Shown here: positions 23,969 through 35,536 of the stretch, in pieces
How the letters are laid out: each line of letters begins with the position of its first letter
How positions within the stretch are numbered: position 1 is the stretch's first letter
DNA from: Byssochlamys sp. IMV 00236
Taxonomy: Eukaryota > Ascomycota > Eurotiomycetes > Eurotiales > Thermoascaceae
Direction: 5' to 3'
DNA: 64,000 nucleotides
NCBI GenBank assembly: GCA_001931875.2
Contig: MSJH02000810.1
Span: 124,001 to 188,000 of the forward strand
The notes under the pieces: model-generated
Databases searched by the model: none
Seen by the model: the letters and a program-made list of their open reading frames with translations, nothing else
Told to the model about the DNA's origin: nothing
Translations under genes and position numbers: made by a program

Positions 23969-25336
23969 CTACGCGGCAACCCAGCTCGGGGAAACCCGTT
24001 TGATGAAGTTCATGAACTTCCACAAGCCCACGTTCAGCTCCACGTTCTTGTACGGATCAACCACACGCTCAGGGAAGGCGATACCAGCACCATAGAGGCC
24101 CTTGATCACTTGGCCGTCCTGATCGGAGAAGCCACCCGTCTGGTGGTCAAACTGCGGCTCCAGCGGTTTCCCATCCCGCGACAACGCGGGCAGAGGGTCG
24201 CGAGTAAAGCCAACGGCCTGGACGATATGCGTGCAAGACGGCAGCTTGGCTTGGTACTCCGCTGTCTCCTTGCCTCCGCTGCAATCGACTTTCTCAACAA
24301 AGCGGCCGGCCTCCGACTGGGGCAGTCGGTTATCTTCTAGCTGCTCTTTCGCGAAAGTCGCTGCAACACCCTTGAGACCCGTGTTGTCTCTCAGGATCCA
24401 GCCGTCCTTGTACTCCGCATACCGCAGCCCGTGCCGCGTAAACCACTTGATACGCAGCTTCGGGTGAGACGAGCGAGCCAGTTTGACTAGATTCATGAGC
24501 GCCAGAATGGCACTATGAGAAGCACCGATGACAGCTACCGTTTGCGGCGAGTCCGCGGGGATAGCTCCGATCAGTTCACTGGGCTTCAAAACCACGTCCA
24601 GATCCAGCTTCTGGATAGAGAGCCCCGGCACAGGGATGGGGAGAAACGTTGGTGAAGAACCGGTGCAGAGGACCAGACGCGGAGCAATTACCCGGACCTC
24701 CGAGAGAGTCTCGTAGCTCTTGATATGGACGGTCCACTGAGACTGCTATTGCCAGTTAGTCCAACGATCAGACGGCTTTATCTTCAAGAGACTACGACAC
24801 TGACATTCTCCGCCAGATCAGCTTTGGTAACGACGCCGCAGCAGGCATAAACATCATCACGTTTCGTGATTCCCTCAGTGAGCATTTTGCACAGGTCGGC
24901 TGCATAATGCAGAGGACACCCCTGGTCCGGATCCAGTTTGGTCATCGTCGTGAAGGCATTAGGCTTGGGAGTCGTATCGAGCACAGTGCGGAAAGGCTGC
25001 ACAGCTTTGGCATACGCCTGGAATAGAGAGACTTTCGTGTTGCTGGGAGGAGGTTAGTCTCAATGCACGGTTGTGGCAGTCCTCTTCTTCTCCTGTAGAA
25101 CCGCCTCTGGCCGTCTGCCGCACGGCCGAGAGGCCCGCACAGCCAGAACCACCGTAGAGAGACAAATCGTACCTAGGCACCTCACGATATTTCTTATTGA
25201 TGCGTCCTGCCTGAAAGCAGGGGTCGATCCAGGCAATATTGCCGCCAATCTGCTTCTCCAGGAGGTTCCCGATTACCGCGAGGCCTGCTGGACCGGCTCC
25301 CACCACCACCGCGGCACATCTCGGTGTGCTGCTCAT
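23969..25336 (-). CDS. FAD-dependent oxidoreductase, Lys/Orn N-monooxygenase-like fold
   Basis: Three exons: 25336-25173, 25042-24805 and 24745-23969 (1179 nt, 392 aa). The N-terminus has a dinucleotide-binding [18 protein letters not shown] (GxGxxG at residues 13-18), then [13 protein letters not shown]. The middle has [18 protein letters not shown] and a second Rossmann-type site [14 protein letters not shown] near residue 200. A late [16 protein letters not shown] is followed by [11 protein letters not shown]. This is the two-dinucleotide-domain arrangement of small flavin monooxygenase or ornithine-hydroxylase-like proteins. I do not recognise a characterised member, so the substrate is unknown. 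The second donor is GTCAGT, a weaker consensus; phase and family motifs support it. No signal peptide is seen. It lies 1.5 kb upstream of the acyl-CoA oxidase gene on the same strand, which need not mean shared function. Confidence 0.8.
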
Positions 25337-26619
25337 TCTGCCGATAAATGACCACAAAGAATGGCTAAAATCACAGAAAAGACAATGGAAGAACCCTCAG
25401 CAGATGGGAGAGCTCGAAATGCGATGAATCGGCCGTTTTATTCGATCAAAAACCTCGGAATCCGTTGGCAGAAAGGAGAAGACCACCGACACCGCTGTTT
25501 TGGGGGGGGAAAGATCTTGCAGTCACGGCGGAACAAAGTCACGGCATGCGGGGGCCGAATCACGCAGCACGAGGAAGCATTGAACATGTTGCTGATGACT
25601 GCGTAAGTGAGCAACGAGTCTCGCCCCACCCGGGCGTTCACGGTTGCAGGCGGATTCGCTTGCCGTCGGGCCTCTTGTCTCGGATCATCCTTCAAGCTTT
25701 CCTCCTGGTCGAGTCTGGAGTGCGCTCGCCAGCGCGGCGAGCAGATGGGCGAACACCGTCCATCCTGGGGTCAGTTCGTTCAAAGAGCACCGTAGACACG
25801 AACGGGACCGGTCTGAGCCATCAGAAGGGCCTGTTGTAGGATTAATTTGGTCGTTGTGGACATCGCTCTTCTTTATACCTCTGCGAATTCAACGGTGGCC
25901 AATGCGCCACTAGCGCAGACAGGGCGATTGCGTGATTTCTCGACGGGATGAGCAATGCTGCTTGCCTTCCCGATTGGGAAACCCTCGTCTTCTAAACCAG
26001 TGAAAACTACTATTGTATAGAGTAGTTAGCTACAACAATTATTTAATACAGCCAAGTCCATTCTAATCCTCCACGAGCATTGTTATAGTACAATGGCATA
26101 TAGGAAAAAAAAAAAAACGCTGGCAGAGACTGTTCCAACAATGTATACCTCCGCAAGGACGTAGAAATAAGACGTTTGGCCTGATATCTGGGGCCCCGCA
26201 TCATAGCTCCGTGCTATCGATGAGCAGTCCAATAGGGCGCCGTGGTTCCTCGATCTAGAGGATTGTTACTCTTGTCTTACCCCAGATTCTGCTGCTTCCA
26301 ATCATTTCCAATCATCATCTCCCCTCTCACACGGAAAATTCAGCTATTAATCAACTCCGCCACAAACAACTCAGTATTATCTGACACTTGGGACAATATG
26401 CATGGAATTAGGACCTCAATGATGGCACCGCTTTCAGTTCTAAGATGAACTACAGCATGATAGTTGATTCTTATTCTACTCTATTTTGTCACAAGTGAGT
26501 TGGTTATTCCTGATGATGTTTGATATGCTAGAATAGTATGAAGGAGTCAAGACAAAAAGAGACTACAGCCTCATGAAATTAATCCTGGGTGTCTCGGGTA
26601 TTTTCACATATCCGAATAT
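25337..26619. other. Intergenic, FAD oxidoreductase upstream
   Basis: About 1.3 kb with several short overlapping frames on the plus strand (25361-25913) that have no domain and no splice continuation. A run of 13 A lies near 26106. No gene is supported. Confidence 0.45.
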
Positions 26620-27715
26620 CTACACAGACCAATAAACTCTGACTGAAAGCCTTTCCACATGGTTCGACCATCCAGGAAATCGTGCCCTAGCCCATACGGA
26701 CACTGAATCGCCAATCTTCATCTCCCTCACCGCACTGCCATCAAGAGTACCTCGTCCGCGTCCCTGAAAGAGCTCCGTATCCCACGCCTCAGGCGAATCC
26801 GCGTGGGTTGAATCTTCATGATGCCACACGATGTGATGGTGCTCCACCTCGTCCCTGGCAACCACATTAGACTGTAGTTTATTGCCAGTGGGGATGAAAT
26901 ATGGCTCGCCGGGTTTTATGCGAGCTTCAAGGGGTCTTTCTTCTGATGATTCTCTTTCTGCACTGTCCGCGGAGATGATAAAAGCATCGAACCAAGAATA
27001 AGATCCGTCATATCTGGAATTCCGGTTCCGTGGGCCACCGCCCCAACCTTGGTCCTGGGACCAGATGTTGAAGATAATCTTGCGACATGGATGCGATCCT
27101 CGGTGCGGAAGTATTTTTGGTGATGCTGAGTCTTCCTGTTTCTGTAAAAAGATTAGTTTTCAAGCGTACTTGGGATGGGTCTGAATGGATAGACTGAATG
27201 TGCCTGCCAATCTGAGACATGCATTCATAAGGAGTCGATATCCGGCTTGTTCATAATAGGCTACTTTATGCATTCACACGAGAACAGCTCGATAGAAAGG
27301 ATATCCTTACCTCTAAGCACAAAGGGGGCGTTCTCAAAAGCTCCCGATCAGCATCTTGACGCACGATAGTTGGACCTGATAGCTTCGCCTCGACGGACGG
27401 CCAGTACTCGGCTGTATCGATGATAAGATCGACAATCTCGGTAGGGAGACCTTCAGGGACAAGTCCTAGCCGTAAAATCCCGCGGACTTCTATGGCATCG
27501 CGAAGACTGGGATAGAAGATTTCCGGTTCTGACTCTGCTTCCTGCTCTGACTCGGTTCCCTGCTCTGACTCGGTTTCCAGATCTGACTCTGTTTCCTGCT
27601 CTGACTCTGACTCTGACTCAGCTTCCTGCTTCTCGGGCGGTTCGGGCTGTTGAGTCGGGAAGCGACGAACGCGATGCGGTGGGAGACGGGGCATGTTGAG
27701 ATCTCTTTTACTCAT
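26620..27715 (-). CDS. Uncharacterised fungal protein, 322 aa, with acidic repeat
   Basis: Three exons: 27715-27311, 27211-27170 and 27141-26620 (969 nt, 322 aa). The middle exon is only 42 nt and codes IGRHIQSIHSDPSQ. All junctions are phase 0, and the joined frame stays open to 26620. After a short basic start comes a Glu/Ser/Thr repeat (about residues 25-65, units like ESEQETES). A conserved-looking helical block follows (LPTEIVDLIIDTAEYWPSVE), then IIFNIWSQDQGWGG, GSYSWFDAFI, and a C-terminal part with HHIVWHHEDS and VSVWARARFPGWSNHVERLS. This block order recalls a fungal family without assigned function. There is no signal peptide or membrane segment. The upstream GTG and a later ATG in frame are less likely starts. 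Confidence 0.72.
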
Positions 27716-28549
27716 TTTCTCTTCTCTTCTGTTGAACTGAGAAATCACGTATCGATTGAATGTAAAAAATCAAGGAAGCGCTATATATCAGGCCGTGAGT
27801 CGAGTCAGTTATCTGCCGTTTGCTTTGCGGCTGACCACAATCTAGGCAGCGGTCAAACCCAGCAGGTAGTTAAGTACTTAGTGATTGTCAGCGCCACTGA
27901 AGCAGTAGCAACTAGTAAATGCTTTGAAGATATCCGCCAATAAGAAGCATATAGATCGTAAACTGCGAGCCTGATGTACGAGTCAGCTATGCCAGATGTG
28001 CGGCTATAAGTGGAAGTTGTATGTACTTATGGAAACGAGGGGCTGTGGGGAATCGGATCGACCGCGGCGGGACAACATGTGCTTCTACCATGGAGTACGT
28101 ACCAAACGAACGGACAGTAATAGAAACTCTGTTCTCCCCTCTGAAGGCTCTACTTTTCGATGTCTTTAAGACGGGATGGATTATCGGGGCGACCCTTGGT
28201 TAGTCGATTAATTTCACGGACAAATAAACCTCGATGACGTCAAAGATCAGCTTGGGCTTTTTGGGCGATCTTATCTATAACGATCACGCTGGTGTTGCAC
28301 AGCCTTATGGACCTGGTGGCTTATACGAACAATTCTTCGAGTGCTTCCCTATCAACTTCAAGATGCCTTTATGAATGGATTATTCTCATCGAACCATTGT
28401 CAAACCTGTACAGCCCATCCTTTTAAAAACAAAAGTAAACTAAGAACATGCTATATACGTGCTTTTCTCCAGGACCCTCATGACAGTGCCAGGCATCCGT
28501 ACAGATACAAACAGAAGAATTGATATATTCTGAAAACAGTTATCTCTCT
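27716..28549. other. Intergenic between the 322-aa gene and nop12
   Basis: Promoter of the unknown 322-aa gene and 3' flank of nop12. No coding signal is seen; short frames at 27650-27943 and 28021-28203 have no support. Confidence 0.45.
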
Positions 28550-30364
28550 TCAGGGCTTTCTTTCTTGTGCACCCTTCCTGCCGCCCGCAGCCTTGTATGC
28601 CGCGGCACGACGACTACTCCTCGTCTTCGGCTTGCCCTTGGACGCACCACGACTCTTCGTCTTGACTTTAAATCTCGGAGCGCCCTCCGCTCCTCTGGAC
28701 CCTTCGCTAGCGCGGTATCCCTCGAACACAAAAGGTTCATCAGGCTTCGACTTGGGATGTGAGCCGACCTCCTTTAGCTTGGCAGCGCCAGCCCTGCCCA
28801 GTAGCTTAGTAGCGCGACCCTGGAGAGACAAGCGTGCAGCGCCGACTCCCAGCTCTCTGGCATTAGCACCAGTGCCCTCTCGCCGTTTCTGTACTTTCCT
28901 AGCACGAGTGACCCGCAGCTTTCGGGGAAGCAGTGGTGGAAATTTCTTTCCGTCCAGGAGGAGTGCTGCTTCCACACAATTAGGATCATAGAACTGAACG
29001 TATGCGAAACCTTTTCCAACACGCGTGGCACGATCGCGGACCACGCGAACAGACTCGACGTTGCCCCTTCGTGAGCCTTGGGTGACACCCTTAGTCTCCT
29101 CATTGAACGTGCGCCAAAGGCCCTCTTCCACATCAGCAGGAACGGAAGGCTTCTTCTTCTTCTTTTTCTCCTCCTCCTCCTCGTCGTCATCTTCCGGCTC
29201 TTGATCAATGAAATCCAGATTACCCACAAACACACATCGCTTGTTATCCACCGGTGCAGGATGAGCCACGCTGTCGACACGCAAGTGACGGTCCAGAACG
29301 ACGGTCCCATTCAGCGCAGCGGGGGCTTTCCTCGCTGCCTGAGCAGTGGTGTAAACGACGTAGGCGTTAGTGCTCGGCGTCGTCTCGTCCATGATCTCTT
29401 TATGGGCGTATGAAGCACGCTTTGGGATGCCACCTCCCGATGTGTATGGAGTCGAGCGGAACCTGATAGATTCAATTTTGTGGGGGACTTCAGCTTCCGG
29501 TAGCGTAGAAAGAAATGACGCTAGATGAGCGAGGAGTGTCTTTTTAGCAGACTTGGACTTGATGGCCTTTGTCGACACATTGCCGAGGAAGACAGTGCGG
29601 TTAGACTTGTCAATGATAGCAGCCTCTCCATCTCCCGAAACGGTCTCATGCTTTGGTGGAGGACTACCATCCTCCTCCTGCGAGGATTCGCCCTCTTCGT
29701 CATCAGAGCCATCTCTCCCCTCCTTGTCCTCAAGCTTGACTCGCTTAGCTTTCTCAGAGAGTCGCTTTGCCTCTTCTTTCGCTTCCTCCTGAGCTATCCG
29801 GCGCATATAAGAATCTTCGAGGTTGTCTTCAGCCCTTCTCTTTCTCTTTCTGCTCGTTGTCGAGGCATCCATGTCTTGCGGGGTAGATTTGTTGTCGTCT
29901 CCACTCTCCTCTTCAATATCTTCCATTTCTTCATCTTCGTCGCCTGACTGGGCGCCCAGCTCAGACAACTCCTCGTCGTCGTTATCACCCGCGGCGCTGA
30001 GTTCTTCGTCGTCTTCTTCCTCAGGCCTATTGGCCTTCTTGGCACCTGACATGGCTGCCGCATCTCTACTAGACTTCACCGAGGGAATCTTGACAGGGCC
30101 AGCCTAGAATTATAAAAGCAGACGGGTTAGCAAAGGTCGCCCTCTCACAACAGCCAAGACCTGGTAATCTCCTCTTGTATGAAGCCATCGATCTGAGCGG
30201 TGATTATTATCAGGTGGACTCACACTTGTTTCAAACAGCGAGGCCAAAGTCGGATCAATGGACGCACCGCCCGTTAGGAAGGACGGCTTGTCCGTGGTTG
30301 CGGGAGCATCTTCGTGAGCTCCCTTTCCGGCCTGCTGGGACCGAATCTTGGTTTTGTTCCCCAT
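28550..30364 (-). CDS. nop12: Nucleolar protein 12 (two-RRM, RBM34 family)
   Basis: Two exons: 30364-30224 and 30103-28550 (1695 nt, 564 aa), phase 0, with a 120-nt intron (GTGAGT...TTCTAG). The start MGNKTKIRSQQAGKG is basic and is followed by FLTGGASIDPTLASLFETS, a Nop12-like opening. A long Asp/Glu-rich region comes next, then RRM1 (TVFLGNVSTKAIKSK, near residue 211) and RRM2 (RCVFVGNLDFID, near 331, with GKGFAYVQFYD as RNP1). The C-terminus is strongly basic (SRGASKGKPKTRSSRRAAAY), fitting nucleolar localisation. Nop12 acts in pre-25S rRNA processing. RRM2 is split by an acidic and lysine-rich insert (EDDDEEEEEKKKKKK). A TCACGTGA palindrome lies about 180 bp upstream of the start. Confidence 0.9.
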
Positions 30365-30539
30365 GATTGATTGCCCTCCGCCGGGTAGTATTTTCCCCTG
30401 GAGCAATTAGGAGGAATGGTGGAGTATTGCGTGAGTGGAAGAATCGCAGAACAGTTTCCCTTTTCGTCCCTGGGTCCAACTTTTTTTTCGCGGCGGTAAG
30501 CGCCATCCACGGTCTTGGCCTGCGGAAATTTGTTTATCA

Positions 30540-30547
30540 TCACGTGA
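30540..30547. promoter_or_regulatory. TCACGTGA palindrome upstream of nop12
   Basis: A perfect palindrome with CACGTG core lies about 176 bp upstream of the nop12 ATG. It is a candidate bHLH site. Confidence 0.4.
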
Positions 30548-31178
30548 TGTTACTGATAGGCGATGCGGTTGGGACAATTGCTTCCGGTTATACAACCTTC
30601 GTCCCAACTTATTGCTGGATGAGAATAGTACCTAGGAGTTGTAGTCTGTGTATATCTTCGTTAATTTTTCTGATCTGCCTGCTATTTAAGTGGTCTGCTC
30701 GGACTAGCTATGAAGTGGACGAGGGCTGAGCCGACAATAAGGACAAGAAAAAGAATCAAACCAACTAGATGTAGTCGACAGTTCAGTATGTTTGATAGAG
30801 CAGTAGATACGAAGAATCATTACTCTCTTCTCTGTATCTTCTCAATCCGCATGTGTTGTTTGTTGTTCTTGATGTGTTACACGCTGCTCTTCTTCCACCA
30901 GCCCCCATAATACCACCAACCGGTTGCTTTGTCGAGATATTTTTCTTCTCTTTCCTTTTCTTTCCTGAAAAAACACCACCCCTCTGATTAATACCTGCCT
31001 TGACCAAATCATGAAGAGAAACGAATCCAATCTGGCCGAATCCGTGAACATCAGCTTGATGATCTGCTCCAACATGTCTAACTTACCAACACCGCAAGGA
31101 ACGACGTCAGAGGCCGATCAGCGGCCGTGCCGAAAGAGGCTTAGCTCACGGAGGCAGTTGAGCCGAGCGGCCGCTGTT

Positions 31179-31186
31179 TCACGTGA
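31179..31186. promoter_or_regulatory. TCACGTGA palindrome in nop12-dep1 spacer
   Basis: A second perfect palindrome in the same divergent region, about 815 bp from nop12 and 1040 bp from dep1, in a GC-rich patch. Confidence 0.35.
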
Positions 31187-32223
31187 CCACCGCATCACGG
31201 GACTACCGGAAGAGGCTTAGGCCGGGGCGACGAGCGAGGGCGGTGAGACGAGGACGCGCCCGGGCAGGCCAACGCCCCCCGGCAGAAAACGGTCACGGTC
31301 GGCGCTGGTGAAGTCGCCCAGCACGTCTGCTTTGCTGCACTAATACACTAATACTGCAAGTGGATGTTCCCCGTCTCTCTGCGCACCGCCCAGGAACCCG
31401 TCACTTGCAACTCCTCTTTTCCGCCAGAGATACGCTCTTCCGTTTGTTTTCTCGCAGGATTCTTCTTATCGTCCTCCTCCTCTGGCCGCCGCTATCTCTC
31501 CCGTTCTCGCGGGCGCCTGTCTCCTGCTGATGCGGTCTGCTCACCTGCGGCCCTACATTGTCGTCTTGCCCGCTTCTTGATCCCCTCAGTCGTTCGCGCA
31601 AGACTCGTCCAGTCCTGCGGTGGACAGCAGGCCAGTCTCCGAAGCGGTCGAAGACCGTCCAGGCCTGGCCTCGATCATATATACTGGTAGTGGCAGGATT
31701 TGTGTGGTCCCCTCTCAGCGTCGTGCTTGTCGCGAGCTGCCGTGCTAGGGCCGCCGTTGCTGCTGGCGCATTGCTTCACGGTACGTCTCCTGGACCCTCT
31801 GGAGCCTGCACTGGGCCTTCTGGAAGCTCCATTGTCCCATCAGCCTACTGCTGTTGTGCACGCGAGTCGAGTCAAGATTTTCCTGCTCAGGTGGGATCGA
31901 CGACCAGGGCTTCATCCTCGCGGTTGCTGGCGGTCCTCCGGGTAGTCAATCTCCGCACCGGCCACGAGAAAGCCTAGCTCTGCCAACCATCCATCAGCCT
32001 TGTTACCATGTCATTGTTCTTGGATCAGCATCACTAATTGACATAGTCTTCATGCTAGATACTCAATTACGCCCGACGAAATTTTTTCGATTCCTTCCCC
32101 CCTCCTTTCCCTCTGCCGACATCTAAGGCGACGCTCTCTGCGCAGAGCATCTCGCTAGATCATTCTCCCTCCGCCTAGCTTAGTTCATATTTCTGCGTCT
32201 CACATATACATACATACATAGAG

Positions 32224-34489
32224 ATGGAGGTTGCGGAGAGCAGAGAGACAGCCCCCGCTGCGACGCCTGCGGGGGCATCGGCCCCGGTCGCCAATGGCGA
32301 CGAGAACATCATCCCAGAAGACGTTCTCATTGATGACGGCCGCTCGAGCAGCCTGAGTGACATTGACTATGTCTCTGACCAGGAACCCTCCGATGAGGAA
32401 CCTCCAAAGCCGGAAAAGGGCCCTGGTGATGTCGACTCGGAGGCCGAAACGGAGCGGATAGAGGATTCTCCGAACAATCTCCGCCTACGACGCGATATCG
32501 TCGTGAGTGCAAGTGGATACGGGAACAGTCCTAGCAAACTGGCGCAATCGACTACATACGATGATGTGGATGACGATGGGCATCCTGCAGAAGACTCGCC
32601 TAGCAAAGTCAGGCGTTCTTCCCGGAGCAACGGTCTTACCGGGCAGGCGGAGCAATTATCTGCTCCAGAAAGCTCACACCTGCCGGAGCCTGCTGGCAAG
32701 AAACGTAAACGTTTCGAGTCTGGAGAGGACACCGGCACGGATCAGGGTGAGCAAGAGCCTCTTCGAAAGCGGCAAAGCTCCTTGAAGAGCGGCGCAGCGG
32801 AAGCGACCCTCGAAGAGACTCCCCTGTCACCAGAACCCACCGAAGAGACCATCAAAGTCAATGAGATGTCTAATGAGGGTACTCCTCTTGCTGAGGAGGC
32901 CCCAGAGCTCGAGGTACCCGTGGCGCCCACCAGAGGCAAGAAGGGCAAAAAGGGCAAACGGAAGGGGAGAAAGGCCAAAGACGTGGATGAAGACACAGAA
33001 ATTGGTGGGCCTGTCGAAGCTGGCGCTGAGGGTCTTGTCGATGACCACGTCCCAGATGAAGAAGAAGGGGCTGGAGGTGTCGAAGAACCGGAAGACGCAG
33101 AAGCTGTTGCAAAGGCAGAGGAAGAGTGTAAGTGATGGAGCGCACCACGAATGACCTGCTCGTGACTGACTCTCGGACAGCAGCAAAGAAGATGTCCGCT
33201 ATGGATTCTCTGGTGGTTCTGGAGAAGGAGTTCGCGACGCTGCGCGATCGGTATGCTAATCGCCGTGCCCATCGTTTTCGTTATGTTCGTGTACTAATAA
33301 TATACAGAATATACGACGAGAGGATCGCGAAACTCAATCAAGAGCTGGAACAGCTGACTGGGCCAAATCCTACCCATCCCGAATTCCTGCGTCAACTTGA
33401 AAGTGTGAGACGTTACCGCGATGCCAAGATCAAATATGAGCGCACTCTGTTTCAGTACAGGCTCAAGTCGCTGTTGAACAAGAGTTTGGCCGAGCGAGCG
33501 CAAACACATAGTACCTTTTTCCAGCGTGTTAGGGACGTGCGTGAGAGGCATTCTAGCGCCGTCAGCAAGCAGTTCTATGCCATTCAGCATGACCGCTTCA
33601 AGACGGAGGACATCAGTCCACATCATTACATCCCCTTTCCTACCCGCCGGTCACAGCAGATTGCGCAACAAACTGCATATAATCAAGAGGTTTCTGTCCT
33701 CTCCGGAGTTGCCAAATATGTTGGCTTTCCTGCTGCGCCGTCATTGGCTGCGGCGCGCCCATCGGAAATCGAGGAGGACTTTGAGAAGATGGGGGTAAGT
33801 GACGCGGTTGAAGCATTCTAAGGCCACAGGTTCTGATTTGAGTCTCTCAGATTTCGACGGAGACTAGAAGCTCTCAGGTTCATCCATCAGGTTTCCCACG
33901 GGGACTAATGTCGGCAATGCCATCTGCCATGGCCCGCACTGCTGCTGAAGAGGCCTTTCTGGAACAAACGCCCTGGGCTAATCCGCAACATCCAGTTCAT
34001 CAGCAGCCATCGCAGCAGAAGCAGCAGAGCAAGGCATCTGAGCAGGCTCGCATGCCTTCCTATACAACTCCCGCTAGCCAAAAGCGTGTAGTGGACATCC
34101 ATGCACCGAACGGATCGGCATCCACCATTGCCGACCATCAGTCTGCGGCTAACTCCTCCGCGGCGAATACACCGTATGGAACAGAACAGGAACTGCGACA
34201 GCAGGGCCACTTCAGTAATCCCGACTACGATTCTCTTGACAGGAAGTCTGGCTTCAGATCGCTAAGTTCTTCGCCGTTGGACGTACGAAAACCTCACCCA
34301 CACGCCAATGCACCTGATTCCGGGCCACGGAATGTCGGTTACTCGCCCCCGTCAGCACGCCTTGGTTTATTCAACACGCCCTCAAAAGGAGAGGGCTCAC
34401 CTCCGCTTACGTCCAAAAACATCAACGCCATGCATCAGTCGACAAGCATCACGGCTAGTGCAGGCTCAAGTCGAATGACAGCGCGATGA
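32224..34489 (+). CDS. dep1: Dep1-type subunit of the Rpd3L histone deacetylase complex (Sds3-like domain)
   Basis: Four exons: 32224-33127, 33181-33250, 33308-33794 and 33851-34489 (2100 nt, 699 aa). Exon 1 encodes a disordered acidic and Ser-rich region with a basic patch (KKGKKGKRKGRKAK). Exons 2-3 carry the Sds3/Dep1 domain: SLVVLEKEFATLRDRIYDER created across the exon 2/3 junction, then IAKLNQELEQLTGPNPTHPE, LESVRRYRDAKIKYERTL and YRLKSLLNKSLAERAQ. Exon 4 is a Gln/Ser/Pro-rich tail. Dep1 and Sds3 proteins scaffold the Rpd3/Sin3 large complex in the nucleus and affect transcription broadly. Assignment as Dep1 rather than Sds3 rests on size and the acidic N-terminus. Exon 2 has tandem acceptors (CAGCAG) that would add or drop one Ala. 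The ATG at 32224 follows a CATA-repeat leader. Confidence 0.84.
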
Positions 34490-35536
34490 CCATAAATAGC
34501 CCTCTGTGAATGTGGGTCGTATCTGGAGTTCAGCGGGATTTTTCTCAGTATGTACGATTCAAACGGTCGGATCATGTAGATCTTTTTCTCTCTGGCACGT
34601 CCTTTCGCCTTTTCTTCTTCTCCAGTTGCAGGTTCTTCTTGTATGTGTTTGTGGAAGATCTCTTGAATGTTTTCATTGGAATTTGGGGCGGTTCAATATT
34701 CCTTGAATTAAGGGGGGTTCGACGTTTTATCTTTCGAAATCCGGCAAAATCTATTCTAGCCGGTTAGAGCATGGCATGGTATCAAGATGCATGTCTCGGT
34801 GTCTGATTGATCATTCTGAAATGTTTGGGTAATACCAGGGGCTTTATTCTTTTCTCTCTTGAGTTCTTTCCTGCTGATAGCCTCGTCTTTGGGAGTCTGG
34901 TTCATTTGCCTTTTCCTGTCTTCCACTTTGTGATATAGTACAGCTAAGTACTTTACAGTAGTAGCGTCTTGCCGTACAGTGCAGCTCCCATCATCCGGTG
35001 GTTGCTGCAGGCTAGAACAAAAATATTCTCTACTTGCAAATCGCCTTCAAGTGGTAGATAGTGTCGTACTCGGCACAATAAATGTACACATTTTATCTAA
35101 AAAATTACCGAGAAAGACCATTGAAAGAAGGGTTACGCCAATCATAAATATCCTACTCAAGACCAATGTCTACCCTCTCCACAAGCGTTTTCCCCTTCAC
35201 ATATACAAACATGAATGACATGAAACTAAATCATCGCCCCTTTTTCCCCCTCGCACCGCTCTCATTTTCACTTTCCCCCCCCCAATTCTCTATCCTCCTC
35301 GACTCCCAAACAGGCATACCCCTCGGCTTCTCGGTCGTGAATAAAGCCTCTTTACTCATCGGGCTCAATCCGCGCCTTTTGTGTCGAAGGGAACACACCA
35401 AAGCCGTTTTCTCAGCCAATGTCCATTTCCCCAACGACCCCGCGAAATGGAAGAAAACAAATACCCAGGGTAGATAAAGTGATAAATGCCAGAATCGGGA
35501 ACGCGGGTGGAGAGAGAGAGAAAAAGGGAGGAAAAA
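34490..35536. other. Convergent 3' region, dep1 / 98-aa gene
   Basis: About 1 kb of AT-rich and T-rich sequence between converging stops. No coding support was found in the short frames at 34506-34767 and 35166-35477. Confidence 0.45.

Larger units (their letters stand above)
30365..32223. promoter_or_regulatory. Divergent region between nop12 and dep1
   Basis: About 1.9 kb. Two perfect TCACGTGA sites are present (30540-30547 and 31179-31186). The part from about 31100 to 31980 looks GC-richer and has several overlapping open frames in different phases (for example 31364-31690, 31558-31977), which could be upstream ORFs in a long dep1 leader or chance. (CATA)n precedes the dep1 ATG. Confidence 0.5.
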
